This document shows positions 9,526 through 18,386 of a stretch of 64,000 bases of DNA, one piece after another. The notes under the pieces are model-generated. The model saw only the letters and a program-made list of their open reading frames with translations. It searched no databases and had not been told where the DNA came from. Source of the DNA: Phytopseudomonas punonensis (lineage in GTDB: Bacteria > Pseudomonadota > Gammaproteobacteria > Pseudomonadales > Pseudomonadaceae); contig NZ_FRBQ01000002.1 in the NCBI RefSeq assembly GCF_900142655.1, forward strand, positions 504,918 to 568,917. The letters are read 5' to 3'. How positions within the stretch are numbered: the first letter of the stretch is position 1; each line of letters begins with the position of its first letter. Made by a program: the position numbers and the translations under genes.

Positions 9526-10131
9526 ATGAGTCAGTTGTTGCCCTTTATGCTGTTTGCTTTCGTCGCCTCCATCACGCCCGGGCCGACCAATGTGCTGGTG
9601 CTCGGCAGCAGCGCCCGCTATGGCGTGGCAGCGACTTTGCCGCTGGTGATCGGCGCCTGTGTGGGCGCGGCGGCCATCGTGGCGGCGGTCGGCCTCGGCT
9701 TGGGCGAATTACTACAGCAGCACCCGCGCTTGCAATGGGCGATGGCCTGGTTTGGCGTGTTGTGGTTGAGCTATCTGGCGGTACGGATTTTCACGGGCCC
9801 GGCTGCGGCGCTTGATGATTCAGCGGTGCCGACACAGGAGCGGCGGGTGGGTCTTTTGGCAGGGGCGGCGTTGCAACTGGTCAACCCGAAAACCTGGATG
9901 ATGGCCCTAGCGGTGGTCAGCGTATTCGCCACCCCCGGCCCTGGACAGGCCATGCGGGTGGCGTTGTTGGCGGCGATCTTCCTGGCCATCTCGCTGCCAT
10001 GTCTGGGCTGCTGGGCGCTGCTCGGCCGCGGCGCCGCACGGCTGTTCAGCTCGGCGCGCGCCATGACCCGTTTCAATCAGGCCATGGCCGTGCTGCTGCT
10101 GGCGTCGGCCTGGCTCGGCGCACCGCTTTAA
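9526..10131 (+). CDS. LysE/RhtB-family amino-acid exporter
   Basis: A 201-residue inner-membrane protein with about six hydrophobic segments and the family marks SITPGPTNVLVL near residue 18 and LQLVNPKTWMMA near residue 113. It exports amino acids or amino-acid-like compounds. It follows the AraC gene by 46 bases and is probably co-regulated with it. The last eleven codons (LLASAWLGAPL) have a second, synonymously diverged copy at 10281-10315 downstream. Confidence 0.92.
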   Translation: MSQLLPFMLFAFVASITPGPTNVLVLGSSARYGVAATLPLVIGACVGAAAIVAAVGLGLGELLQQHPRLQWAMAWFGVLWLSYLAVRIFTGPAAALDDSAVPTQERRVGLLAGAALQLVNPKTWMMALAVVSVFATPGPGQAMRVALLAAIFLAISLPCLGCWALLGRGAARLFSSARAMTRFNQAMAVLLLASAWLGAPL

Positions 10132-10181
10132 GGGGTGGATCGTGCAGGTTACTGCCAGGGCAGTAGCAAAGGTGACCCTGT

Positions 10182-10275
10182 GTGGGAGCGCGCCATGCGC
10201 GCGAAATAGCTCGTAGGATGGATCGGGCCGCGTAGGTGAAACCCATCTGGCGTTGATGGGTTGCACCCATCCTAC
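10182..10275. repeat. REP half-element and GTAGGATGG...CCATCCTAC inverted repeat
   Basis: A GTGGGAGCG REP half (10182-10204) is followed by a larger element bounded by GTAGGATGG (10213-10221) and CCATCCTAC (10267-10275), with an inner hairpin around ACCCATC...GATGGGT. A related element bounded by GTAGGGTGG/CCACCCTAC lies at 60870-60945, so this is a dispersed family. It separates the LysE gene from the duplicated LysE tail. Confidence 0.75.
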
Positions 10276-10280
10276 CGGTC

Positions 10281-10315
10281 TGCTGGCTTCCGCCTGGCTG
10301 GGAGCACCGCTTTAA
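10281..10315 (+). pseudogene. Duplicated, diverged 3' tail of the LysE-type gene
   Basis: These 35 bases match the end of the exporter gene (10097-10131) at 31 positions. All four differences fall at third codon positions and keep the protein LLASAWLGAPL plus stop. Such a synonymous-only pattern suggests the copy came from an orthologous gene under selection, not from decay of a simple duplication. It is not translatable as a gene by itself. See the findings for the recombination-scar interpretation. Confidence 0.75.
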
Positions 10316-10322
10316 AGCGAGC

Positions 10323-11009
10323 CTACTGACGAGTTTCGCGCAGCTCTTCCAGGCGCTGCCGCTGCTTGCCCTGTGCATCGAAATTCTCCGGCGACAGCCA
10401 GCGCTGCAGGGCATCCCGGCACTGCGGCCATTCGCTGTCGATGATCGAGAACCAGGCAGTGTCTCGGTTTTGGCCTTTGATCACCGCGTGCTGGCGGAAC
10501 AGGCCTTCCTGCATGAAGCCAAGGCGCTCGGCGGCACGCATCGACCGTGCGTTGCGCGCATTGCATTTCCATTCCAGGCGGCGATTGCCGAGATCGTCCA
10601 TGGCCAGGCTCATCAATAGCCAGATCGCTTCGGTGGAGGCCGGCGAGCGCTGCATGGCGCCGCCAAAAGCAATATGGCCGATTTCGATACAGCCGTCGGC
10701 CGGTGCGATGCGCAGGAAGCTGAGCAACCCCACGGCCCGCTCTGTGGCCTTGTCGATCACCGTGAAGAACAGCGGGTCGCTGCTGCTTTGCTTGTCCTGC
10801 AGCCAGCTATCGAACGTACTGCGTTCGGTAAAGGGGCCATATGGCAGGTAATCCCAGAGCGCCGAATCGCTATCCGGGCCTTGCAGGGCGTGCCACAGAT
10901 CATCGCCGTGGAGCGTCACAGCCAGCGGCTGCAAACCAACATAGCGACCATCAATGGGCGCGCGAGGTGGCGGTGATACGGGTTTCCAGTCGAGCAGGGT
11001 GTTTGTCAT
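10323..11009 (-). CDS. GNAT-family N-acetyltransferase (RimJ/RimL type)
   Basis: A 228-residue acetyltransferase similar in pattern to the RimJ/RimL-like group, with GCIEIGHIAFGGAMQRSPASTEA in the acetyl-CoA-binding region and RRLEWKCNARNARSMRAAERLGFMQEGLFRQH near the C terminus. The start at 11009 (MTNTLLDWKP) has AGGAG at good spacing; an ATG six codons upstream does not. It is the second gene of a small minus-strand operon, starting 14 bases after the preceding acetyltransferase gene ends. The substrate is unknown. Confidence 0.88.
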   Translation of the reverse strand: MTNTLLDWKPVSPPPRAPIDGRYVGLQPLAVTLHGDDLWHALQGPDSDSALWDYLPYGPFTERSTFDSWLQDKQSSSDPLFFTVIDKATERAVGLLSFLRIAPADGCIEIGHIAFGGAMQRSPASTEAIWLLMSLAMDDLGNRRLEWKCNARNARSMRAAERLGFMQEGLFRQHAVIKGQNRDTAWFSIIDSEWPQCRDALQRWLSPENFDAQGKQRQRLEELRETRQ

Positions 11010-11023
11010 GGTCGGGCTCCTGA

Positions 11024-11461
11024 TCACAACTTCTTGCGGTATTGCACGAGGCCGGGGCGCTCGGCGATGCGGTCGTACAGCTGCATGGCGGTGGTGTTGC
11101 TCTCGTGGGTCAGCCAGTGCACCCGCGAAGCGCCGGCAAGCCTGGCCTGAGCGTAGACGTGTTCGATCAGCCCGCGCCCGGCGCCGCTGCCACGAATGCT
11201 TTCGTCAACGAACAGATCTTGCAGGTAGCAGTAGTCGCCATCCGTCCAGCAGGAGCGATGGAATATCCAGTGCACCATGCCAATGGCACGGCCGTCCTGG
11301 CAGGCGAGAGCCGCATACATCGGCTCGTCAGCGGCGAGAAAATGCTGCCAGGTCCGTGCACTGGTAGCCTCCGGGATTTCCGTGGCGTAGAAGCGCTGGT
11401 AGCCCTGCCAGAGTGGCCACCAGGCTGCGTGATCGTCAGCGGTTACGGCGCGTATTTCCAT
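11024..11461 (-). CDS. GNAT-family N-acetyltransferase
   Basis: A 145-residue single-domain acetyltransferase. The LQDLFVDESIRGSGAGRGLIEHVYAQA segment is the acetyl-CoA-binding motif A (RGxGxG/A) and LTHESNTTAMQLYDRIAE is motif B. It sits between the PaiB-like gene (14-base gap upstream) and the second acetyltransferase (14-base gap). PaiA/PaiB-like pairing of an acetyltransferase with an FMN-binding protein is known in Bacillus, but orthology here is only inferred. Confidence 0.9.
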   Translation of the reverse strand: MEIRAVTADDHAAWWPLWQGYQRFYATEIPEATSARTWQHFLAADEPMYAALACQDGRAIGMVHWIFHRSCWTDGDYCYLQDLFVDESIRGSGAGRGLIEHVYAQARLAGASRVHWLTHESNTTAMQLYDRIAERPGLVQYRKKL

Positions 11462-11475
11462 GAATCGGTCTCCTG

Positions 11476-12105
11476 TTATCGATCAGTCATGCGCCGCGCC
11501 AGGGCGCGGTCGCGAGGATCAGTGCTGACATCGAGGCCACTCTTTACGCCGGCCTGATCAGCATCGCTGCGGTTCTGGCCGAGTTTCCATTTGCCTTCCA
11601 GGCGCTCGATGGGTAGGGCGAAACCAACAATGGCGCGCAGCATGCCGTCGATGTAGTCACGCGGTGCATCGTCGAGCGCCCAGGGCTGCGGCCGAGGTCT
11701 CTCATGGCGGTCGGTCAGCTCGCGGAGCAGAATCAGCAGGCGCTCGGCATCGTCGAACACCTCAGCGCGCCCGTAAGCATGCACAGCGATGTAATTCCAG
11801 GTCGGCACCACCTTGCCGTGCTCGGCCTTGGCCGGGTACCAGGACGGGCTGATGTAGGCATCGGTGGTATGGAATATCACCAGCGCTTCGCCGCCTTTGG
11901 CCAGCACCTGCGCGTGCGGATTAGCCCGCGCCAGATGCCCGTACAGCGTGCCGTACTGGCCTTCGTCGGCGCGCAGTAGCAAGGGCAGGTGGCTGGCTTG
12001 CAGGCCGCTCTCGCCACTGCTGATCAGGGTCGCCAGGCGGCAATCGGTAATCTCCTCTTGTAAGGCAGAAAGGTCGTTCTGGCGGAAGGCGGCGGGTACG
12101 TACAT
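11476..12105 (-). CDS. PaiB-like FMN-binding protein
   Basis: A 209-residue split-barrel flavin-binding protein of the PaiB/negative-regulator family: starts MYVPAAFRQND, then ATLISSGESGLQASHLPLLL, YGHLARANPHAQ, and AYISPSWYPAK...VPTWNYIAVHAYG, all family hallmarks. The start at 12105 was chosen over the ATG four codons upstream because members begin MYxPxxF. It is divergent from a MocR-type regulator with 90 bases between them, a typical arrangement for MocR control of the neighbouring operon, here PaiB-like protein plus two acetyltransferases. Confidence 0.88.
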   Translation of the reverse strand: MYVPAAFRQNDLSALQEEITDCRLATLISSGESGLQASHLPLLLRADEGQYGTLYGHLARANPHAQVLAKGGEALVIFHTTDAYISPSWYPAKAEHGKVVPTWNYIAVHAYGRAEVFDDAERLLILLRELTDRHERPRPQPWALDDAPRDYIDGMLRAIVGFALPIERLEGKWKLGQNRSDADQAGVKSGLDVSTDPRDRALARRMTDR

Positions 12106-12195
12106 GGGGCGTTCCAATCAGTGGATGCGCCTATGCTAGAACTGCTATTGGTCTGTTGTAAGATCCATTATCAGTGAATTTCATGAGGCCAATTC

Positions 12196-13668
12196 ATGGC
12201 ATCTTCAGCACCGTTGCCGGTCGATTTGTCGGGGCTGCGTCTGCAGCCAGGGCAGGGCTTGGCCCGCCAGCTTTATGAGGCATTGCGCGAACGCATCCTC
12301 GATGGGCGCTTGCCAGGCGGCACTCGCTTGACCGCCAGCCGGCAATTGGCCGAGCGCCTGAGCATCTCGCGCAATACCGTGAACCGCGCGCTGGATCAGC
12401 TTTACGCGGAAGGCTACGTGCAGGGGCGGGTCGGCGATGGCACCTATGTGGCCGACATTGCAGCGGTAGCGCCGCCCGCAGTCATTGAGGCGCCAGCCGT
12501 TGTGGCTAACGCGCTGATGCAGCTGCTCGAAGCGAACTGCCTGCCCGCGCCATTGCCCGGGCCGCCACGGGCATTTCGGGTCGGCGTGCCGGCCTTCGAT
12601 CTGTTTCCATTCGAGACCTGGGCGCGGCTGTCGGCCAAGTTCTGGCGCAAGCCGTCGCCGGCGCGGCTCGGTTATGGCGACCCGGCGGGTGACCCGCAGC
12701 TGCGCGAGCTGATCGCCGCTTACTTGCGCAGTAGCCGAGGGTTGCAGTGCGATCCGTCGCAGATCGTGGTCACCTGCGGCGCTCAGCAGGCGATCAGTCT
12801 GTGCGCGCAATTGCTGATCGAGCCCGGCGACGCGGTGGCCATCGAAGACCCGGGTTACCGAGCCGCCGCCCATGCGTTCCGGGTCGCCGGGGCGCGCTTG
12901 CGTGGCATAGCAATCGACGCCGATGGCATGGATGTCGCGGCGCTGGAGCGGGGCGAGGTGTGCCGGCTGGCCTACCTTACGCCTTCGCACCAGTACCCGA
13001 CCGGCGTAACGCTGTCGCTGCCCAGGCGCCTGGCCTTGCTCGACTGGGCCGAGCGCAACGATGCGTGGATCATCGAGGACGATTACGACGGCGAGTACCG
13101 CTACAGCGGCACACCCCTGGCACCGCTTGCCGCGCTGGACCGCTGCCAGCGTGTGCTCTACGTCGGCACCTTTGGCAAGATCGCCTTTCCGGCGCTGCGT
13201 CTTGGTTATCTGGTGTTGCCGCCGCGGCTCGCGCAGAACTTTGCCCGGCGCCGTGCGGTGGACATGCGCCATTCCGAAATCGGCACCCAAGTCGTGATGG
13301 CCGAATTCATCGCCGCCGGGCATTTTCAGCGGCATATCCGCCGCATGCGCAATGCCGCTCGCGCTCGCCGAGATGTGCTGTTGGCAGGCTGGCCAGCCCA
13401 TTTGCCTGGCTGCGCGCCACTGCCGCCGGTGCATGCGGGCCTACACCTGAGCGTGCGCTGCGATAGCCTGAAGCGCGAGCGTGAGCTGATTGCCAGCGCT
13501 GCGGCGGTAGGTGTGGAGATCAACCCGCTGAGCGTGCAGTGGCTACCTGACGGTGACACGGTGCCGGACGAACGCGCCGGGCTGGTACTCGGTTTCGCGG
13601 CTGTGCCGGAAAGGATCATCGGCGAGGCGCTGCAGGCTTTGCGTGGTGCGTGGAACCTGCACGGTTAA
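12196..13668 (+). CDS. MocR/PdxR-type regulator (GntR HTH plus aminotransferase domain)
   Basis: A 490-residue protein with a GntR winged helix at about residues 15-85 (LYEALRERILDGRLPGGTRLTASRQLAERLSISRNTV) joined to a fold-type-I aminotransferase-like domain. The PLP-binding lysine is in YVGTFGKIAFPALRLGY, and IIEDDYDGEYRY is the conserved PLP-contact segment. These regulators use PLP as effector. Its divergent position suggests it controls the PaiB-like/GNAT genes at 10323-12105, possibly in polyamine or amino-acid stress, though this is inference. Confidence 0.92.
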   Translation: MASSAPLPVDLSGLRLQPGQGLARQLYEALRERILDGRLPGGTRLTASRQLAERLSISRNTVNRALDQLYAEGYVQGRVGDGTYVADIAAVAPPAVIEAPAVVANALMQLLEANCLPAPLPGPPRAFRVGVPAFDLFPFETWARLSAKFWRKPSPARLGYGDPAGDPQLRELIAAYLRSSRGLQCDPSQIVVTCGAQQAISLCAQLLIEPGDAVAIEDPGYRAAAHAFRVAGARLRGIAIDADGMDVAALERGEVCRLAYLTPSHQYPTGVTLSLPRRLALLDWAERNDAWIIEDDYDGEYRYSGTPLAPLAALDRCQRVLYVGTFGKIAFPALRLGYLVLPPRLAQNFARRRAVDMRHSEIGTQVVMAEFIAAGHFQRHIRRMRNAARARRDVLLAGWPAHLPGCAPLPPVHAGLHLSVRCDSLKRERELIASAAAVGVEINPLSVQWLPDGDTVPDERAGLVLGFAAVPERIIGEALQALRGAWNLHG

Positions 13669-13746
13669 GGGCCCGCTCGAGTGCTTTCGACGAGGTATCA
13701 CATGCGATGGCAGCAGCGTGGCATGGGGCCGGTAAACAGCGCTTTT

Positions 13747-13814
13747 GTGGGAGAGGCTTTAGCCTCGAACTTTATATGCAGGGCCAAAGAGCTCGCGGCT
13801 AAAGCCGCTCCCAC
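13747..13814. repeat. REP palindrome
   Basis: An inverted repeat with outer arms GTGGGAGAGGCTTTAGCC and GGCTAAAGCCGCTCCCAC around an AT-richer centre, lying in the 13669-13942 gap. It is the 'GGCTTTAGCC' variant of the REP family, also seen at 54462-54529. Confidence 0.85.
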
Positions 13815-13821
13815 GAGTCGC

Positions 13822-13903
13822 TGGATGTCTGCTTTTGCATTGCTGCTGCGGGTCATACGGATTCGGGTTCCCATCTGGCGACTAAGCAAGGATCGTGAAC
13901 AGG
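13822..13903. repeat. Dispersed element with TGGATGTCTGCTTTTGC and GATCGTGAACAGG ends
   Basis: TGGATGTCTGCTTTTGC (13822-13838) and GATCGTGAACAGG (13891-13903) recur in the same order and orientation at 60949-61006, where the centre is 24 bases shorter. In both places the element directly follows a REP palindrome. It is a conserved intergenic repeat of unknown nature. Confidence 0.6.
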
Positions 13904-13942
13904 TTTTAAGATAGCCGCCCACCCAAGTACGAGGACATGCCC

Positions 13943-15169
13943 ATGCACCTGCTGCAGTCTGCCGAATTCCGGCCCCGTGTGCGTGATGGTCTGATCGAGT
14001 TTCCAGTGCACCATGTGCGCGGCGGCACCTCGACCGGGCTGGTGATCTGGGAGCCGTTCGCGCCGGCCGACACGGTATTGCGTGAAGAGCTGCTGCGCCA
14101 CCTGATGGGCGTGCCGCTGACGGGCTCGCAGCCTGGTAACCGGCAGATCACTGGGTTGGGGCGAGGCGCGCCGACCAGCAACAAAGTGTTTTTCGCCGAC
14201 TGGGAAACCACCCGCGACGGTGAGCGCTTGGTCAGTACCCTGGCGCAACTGGCGGGCGACCATGCGGCGGTCGACTGGAGCGTGAACTGCGGCAACCTCT
14301 CCAGCGCGCTGCCGCTGTGGGCGCTGGATGTCGGCCTGGCAACCGCCGCGCCCGGCGAAACCTGCGACCTCAGCATCCGCAATACCAATACCGGGGTGAT
14401 CAGCACCGGGCGTATCGGGCGTGTAGCCGACGGCGCGCTGGCCTGCGCGTCTATCCCTGGAGTGAACGGTGAATTTCCGGCCGTCGATCTGTTCCTGCAT
14501 GAGCCCGTGGGCGCCAAGACCGGGCAATTGCTGCCGACCGGGCAGGTGGTCGAGCAGGTTGATGGCCGTACTGTGTCCTGTGTCGATGTGGCCGTGCCGA
14601 TGGTCATCGCCCTGGCCAGCGACTTCGGCAAGACCGCCCATGAGCCTTTGGATGAGCTGCAAAACGATACGGCGTTCATGGCGGACTTGCGCCTTGTGTG
14701 GGTCGAGGCGGGCCTGCGCATGGGATTGCGCCGCCGCGACGGCGAACTGATGACCGTTGATGAACTGGCACGCAGCGAAACCCAGCCGAAGGTGTGCATC
14801 GTTGGCGCGCCGCAAGGCGAGGGGAATCTCGCGGTGCGCTACTTCACACCGCAATCGGTACATGCCTCGATGGCCGTTTCTGGCGGTTGCTGCCTAGCTG
14901 CCGCAGCACTGATCCCAGGCTCAGTGGCTTGGCAGGTTGCGACCGGAATTGCCGCGCCGTCAGGTGAATTCGCCGATATCGAGGTGGCCATCGAAAACCC
15001 GGCCGGCATCCTCGCCACCACCGTGGTGGCGCGTGAGCGTGACGGCAAGCTGGAGATCAGCAGCGCAGCCTATCGGCGAACGGCTCAGGTGCTTCTACGG
15101 GGGCATGTGCCGCTCTACCGCGCCTCGCCAGAGCTGATTGCCGCATTGCTGCCACTGACTGGGCGTTAA
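13943..15169 (+). CDS. PrpF-family isomerase (4-oxalomesaconate tautomerase/PrpF-like)
   Basis: A 408-residue protein with the two-lobed diaminopimelate-epimerase-like fold of PrpF proteins: VHHVRGGTSTGLVIW near the N terminus, the DWSVNCGNLSSALP loop carrying the first catalytic Cys, and VHASMAVSGGCCLAAAALIPG with the second. Members isomerise C=C bonds of tricarboxylates such as aconitate or oxalomesaconate. The start at 13943 has GAGG eight bases upstream, while the ATG at 13937 is only two bases from it. No prpC, prpD or acnD is near, so the substrate cannot be assigned from context. Confidence 0.85.
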   Translation: MHLLQSAEFRPRVRDGLIEFPVHHVRGGTSTGLVIWEPFAPADTVLREELLRHLMGVPLTGSQPGNRQITGLGRGAPTSNKVFFADWETTRDGERLVSTLAQLAGDHAAVDWSVNCGNLSSALPLWALDVGLATAAPGETCDLSIRNTNTGVISTGRIGRVADGALACASIPGVNGEFPAVDLFLHEPVGAKTGQLLPTGQVVEQVDGRTVSCVDVAVPMVIALASDFGKTAHEPLDELQNDTAFMADLRLVWVEAGLRMGLRRRDGELMTVDELARSETQPKVCIVGAPQGEGNLAVRYFTPQSVHASMAVSGGCCLAAAALIPGSVAWQVATGIAAPSGEFADIEVAIENPAGILATTVVARERDGKLEISSAAYRRTAQVLLRGHVPLYRASPELIAALLPLTGR

Positions 15170-15388
15170 ACCTTGCGCTGCTTGGGTTTTTGCTGCGCAT
15201 CCGGCGGCTCGATGCCCCAGTCGCCATGCAGATACCAGTCATCACCAAGCATTTCGCTGGTGTGTTGGGTTCGCGCGGCGCCGTTGCCGCACTCCTGAGC
15301 TACAGGGCTCAGGCTAGCGCGCTCGTCAGCGCGGCCCTTGACCGGGGTCAAGCATTGCCAGGACAGGGGCCGCGTTCCGTAATGACCG

Positions 15389-16381
15389 TCAGGCCGGATC
15401 GGTTGCCTCGTTGGCGTCCTGCTGATTGCTGTTCTGGCGCAACTTCTTCGCGCGTTTTTCCAGTACCAGATACACCACGCAGGCCACCGCCAGGGGCAGC
15501 AGGAAGTAGATCGCCCGGTAGCCGATCAGCGCGGCGACTATGCTGCCCTTGGACATCTCGTGCTGCAGCATGGCGATGAACACCGCTTCGATGACGCCGA
15601 GGCCTGCCGGAATATGAGTGATAACCCCGGCGATGCTGCTGATCATCAGGATGCCGAGAATGGTCGGGTAGAAGGCTTCCTCGGGCAGCAACAGGTAGAT
15701 GATCAGCGCCATCAGTGACCAGTTCAGGGCGCCGAGCCCTGCTTGCAGCAAGGCCATGGGCAGGGCGGGCAAGGTCAGCTCGTGGCCACGAATGGTCCAG
15801 CTGCGGCGCTTGGAGAACTGACAGGCCAGCAGGTAGCTGAGGCCGATGGCCAGCAGCAGCAGACCGATGATGCGCAGGCCCGTGGCACCGATCGCCCAGC
15901 CCTCCGGTAGCTTCAGCAGGCCGAAGGTGAACAGCACGCCAGCCAGCAGGATGTAGCCCAGCCAGTTGGTGATCAGACTCATGCTCAGCACCCGGGTGAT
16001 GGTCGAGACCTTCAGCCCCAGGCGCGAATACAGCCGATAGCGCAGCGCCACGCCGCCCACCCAGGAACTCAGGTTGAGGGTGAAGGCGTAGCACACGAAA
16101 GTCAGCGGCAGCACCTGCCGGGTAGGCAGCCCGTGCTGGGTGTAGGCGCGGCCGATCAGGTCGAAGCTCGAATACACCGCGTAGCTCAGCACCGTCACAC
16201 CGACGGCGGCGAGCAGGATGGTGGGGCTGTAGCTGCGCAGCGCCTGGCTGACCTCCTGCCAGTCGAGGTTCTTGACCAGCATGAACAACAGCGCCGGCAC
16301 CAGGATGAAAAAGCACAGGGTCAGTAGGCGCTTAGCCCAGCGCCAGGCCGGTTTGCCCTGTTTGTCGTCGGGGTTGCTCAC
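15389..16381 (-). CDS. ybhN: YbhN-like integral membrane protein (lysylphosphatidylglycerol synthase TM region family)
   Basis: A 330-residue protein with seven to eight membrane segments and the family motif around ITHIPAGLGVIEAVFIAML in its C-terminal half. It resembles the flippase-like membrane part of MprF but lacks the synthase domain. The GTG start overlaps the clsB stop (GTGA), so the longer open frame reaching 16816 is not the true start. The order ybhP-clsB-ybhN is the same as in E. coli, which supports a joint role in cardiolipin or other phospholipid handling at the inner membrane. The exact transport role is not established. Confidence 0.88.
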   Translation of the reverse strand: MSNPDDKQGKPAWRWAKRLLTLCFFILVPALLFMLVKNLDWQEVSQALRSYSPTILLAAVGVTVLSYAVYSSFDLIGRAYTQHGLPTRQVLPLTFVCYAFTLNLSSWVGGVALRYRLYSRLGLKVSTITRVLSMSLITNWLGYILLAGVLFTFGLLKLPEGWAIGATGLRIIGLLLLAIGLSYLLACQFSKRRSWTIRGHELTLPALPMALLQAGLGALNWSLMALIIYLLLPEEAFYPTILGILMISSIAGVITHIPAGLGVIEAVFIAMLQHEMSKGSIVAALIGYRAIYFLLPLAVACVVYLVLEKRAKKLRQNSNQQDANEATDPA

Positions 16382-17610
16382 GAAACTTTCTCCTGGTCGA
16401 CCTGCAAGGTGCCGCACTGCGGCGCTTCGATATCGGGCTTGAGCAGCTTGAGCCGCGGTGAGTGGGCTGGAAACCAGCCCGCGATGGCCGGGAAATGGCG
16501 CAGGAAGTGGAAGCACAGGAAGATCAGCGGCGCGCGCCACCAGTAGCCGCGCATCACCCGCTTGAGCGGCACCGACTTGCAGCTCGACGCGGCCAGCTCG
16601 GAAAGATGTTCGTACAGACGGCGGTTGAGGGCCGCATCGCGGATGATCACGTTGCCTTCCAGGTTGAGCGACAGGCTCAGTGGGTCGAGGTTGCTCGAAC
16701 CCACGGTGCACCACTCGTGGTCGGCCAGGGCGACCTTGCCGTGCAGCGGCCGCTGGCAGTACTCGTAGATGGTCACGCCGTCGCGCAGCAGGTAGTTGTA
16801 GGTCAGCCGCGAGCACAGGCGCACCAGCGGCATGTCCGGCTGGCCCTGGAGGATCAGCGTCACCTTCACGCCACGGCGGGCGGCGTTGCGCAGTTCGCGC
16901 AGCAGGCGGTAGCCGGGGAAGAAATAGGCGTTGGCGACGATCAGCCGATGCTGGGCGTTGCGAATGGCGTCCAGGTAATGCTGTTCAATGGTGTTGGTGT
17001 CGTCACCGTTGTCGCGGATGGTCATCAGCAGGCGGCTGTTGCCGGCATGCCGGTGCTGGCCCGGCTGGTTGACCCGACGCTTGGCCACCTCACGGTCATC
17101 GCGCGCCTCCAGCAGGCGTTCGGCGGCGGTGTGCACATCGGCGACGATCGGGCCGCGTACGCGCACGGCGTAGTCCTGCTTGGCCATCGGGCCGTAGTCG
17201 CCGAGGTGGTCGGCGCCGAAGTTGATGCCGCCGATGTAGGCGACTTCGCTGTCGATCACCACGATCTTGCGATGCAGGCGGCGGAACAGGTTGGTGCGCA
17301 TGCCGAGCAGGCGCTTGCCGGGGTCAAACATGTGTACGCGAACACCGGCAGCGGTGAGCGCAGCAATGTATTCGAGGGACAGGTCCGCGGTGCCGTAGCC
17401 GTCCACGGTGATTTCCACGCTGGCGCCATTGCGGGCAGCGGCGATCAGCGCCTGCTGCAGCTCCATGCCGACCTTGTCTTCGAAGATGATGAAGGTTTCC
17501 AGCAGCACTTCCTGCTTGGCGTTGCGGATGGATTCGAACACGGCGGGGTAGAACTCCTCGCCGTTGATCAGCAAATCGACCTGGTTGCCATCACGCCAGT
17601 CGTACTTCAT
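16378..17610 (-). CDS. clsB: Cardiolipin synthase B
   Basis: A 410-residue phospholipase-D superfamily enzyme with two HKD motifs: [19 protein letters not shown] near residue 115 and [20 protein letters not shown] near residue 295. ClsB condenses phosphatidylglycerol with another phospholipid to make cardiolipin. There is no N-terminal membrane hairpin, which fits ClsB and not ClsA. The start overlaps the ybhP stop (ATGA) and its end overlaps the ybhN start (GTGA), so the three genes are translationally coupled. Confidence 0.92.
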   Translation of the reverse strand: MKYDWRDGNQVDLLINGEEFYPAVFESIRNAKQEVLLETFIIFEDKVGMELQQALIAAARNGASVEITVDGYGTADLSLEYIAALTAAGVRVHMFDPGKRLLGMRTNLFRRLHRKIVVIDSEVAYIGGINFGADHLGDYGPMAKQDYAVRVRGPIVADVHTAAERLLEARDDREVAKRRVNQPGQHRHAGNSRLLMTIRDNGDDTNTIEQHYLDAIRNAQHRLIVANAYFFPGYRLLRELRNAARRGVKVTLILQGQPDMPLVRLCSRLTYNYLLRDGVTIYEYCQRPLHGKVALADHEWCTVGSSNLDPLSLSLNLEGNVIIRDAALNRRLYEHLSELAASSCKSVPLKRVMRGYWWRAPLIFLCFHFLRHFPAIAGWFPAHSPRLKLLKPDIEAPQCGTLQVDQEKVS

Positions 17611-18386
17611 AGCCGTATCTCCACAGCCAACGGTGCATGATCCGACAGGTGCGACCAGGGGCGGGTCGAGAGCACCTGCGGGTTTTGAGTGGTCGCGTTG
17701 CGCACGTAGATGCGATCCAGGCAGAGCAGTGGCCAGCGCGCCGGAAAGCTCTTGGCCGGCTTGCCGTATTCGCTGACGAACGCCTCCTTGAGGCCGCTGG
17801 CGGCCAGCAGGCCATCGGCGCGCTGGCGCCAGTCATTGAAATCGCCGGCGACGATCACCGGGGCATCGGGCGGCAGGCGGTCGATGACCCTGCAGAGCAG
17901 ACCGAGCTGCTGTTTGCGATGAACCTCACGCAGTCCCAGGTGCACGCAGATGGCATGCACCTCGGCGTGGCCCGGCACGTCGAGCACCGTGTGCAGCAGG
18001 CCACGTTGCTCCTGGGTACCGATCGAAACATCCAGGTTCTCGTGGCGCAGGATCGGGAATTTGGAGAGCAGCGCGTTGCCGTGGTCGCCATGGGGGTACA
18101 CGGCGTTGCGTCCGTAGGCGAACTGCGGCCACATGCTGTCGGCGAGAAATTCATATTGCGGGGTCGGCGGCCAATTCTCGTAGCGCTTAGCATGGTGCTC
18201 GTGGGTGCCATGTACCTCCTGCAGAAACACCATGTCAGCCGACAGCGTACGCACCGCATCGCGCAGCTCCGGCAGGATGAAACGCCGGTTGAGGGCGGTG
18301 AAACCCTTGTGGGTGTTGACCGTGAGAATCTTCAGCGTATGTACCGCGCTGGCCAGCTCCGTCGGTGCCGGTTGATGGGTGGTCAT
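17607..18386 (-). CDS. ybhP: YbhP-like endonuclease/exonuclease/phosphatase-fold protein
   Basis: A 259-residue EEP-superfamily protein with the Mg-binding Glu in MVFLQEVHG, the catalytic [16 protein letters not shown] and the terminal [10 protein letters not shown]. The family includes nucleases and phospholipid phosphodiesterases. The close coupling to clsB and ybhN favours a lipid-related phosphodiesterase, but this is inference. Start ATG overlaps the stop of the upstream DUF72 gene by four bases. Confidence 0.88.
   Translation of the reverse strand: MTTHQPAPTELASAVHTLKILTVNTHKGFTALNRRFILPELRDAVRTLSADMVFLQEVHGTHEHHAKRYENWPPTPQYEFLADSMWPQFAYGRNAVYPHGDHGNALLSKFPILRHENLDVSIGTQEQRGLLHTVLDVPGHAEVHAICVHLGLREVHRKQQLGLLCRVIDRLPPDAPVIVAGDFNDWRQRADGLLAASGLKEAFVSEYGKPAKSFPARWPLLCLDRIYVRNATTQNPQVLSTRPWSHLSDHAPLAVEIRL

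Noticed and set aside
15166..15351. Small minus-strand frame ending MLGDDWYLHGDWGIEPPDAQ
   Set aside because: It overlaps the end of the PrpF-family gene and lacks a ribosome-binding site. The last 28 residues look protein-like, so it may be a gene remnant, but support is too weak to call.
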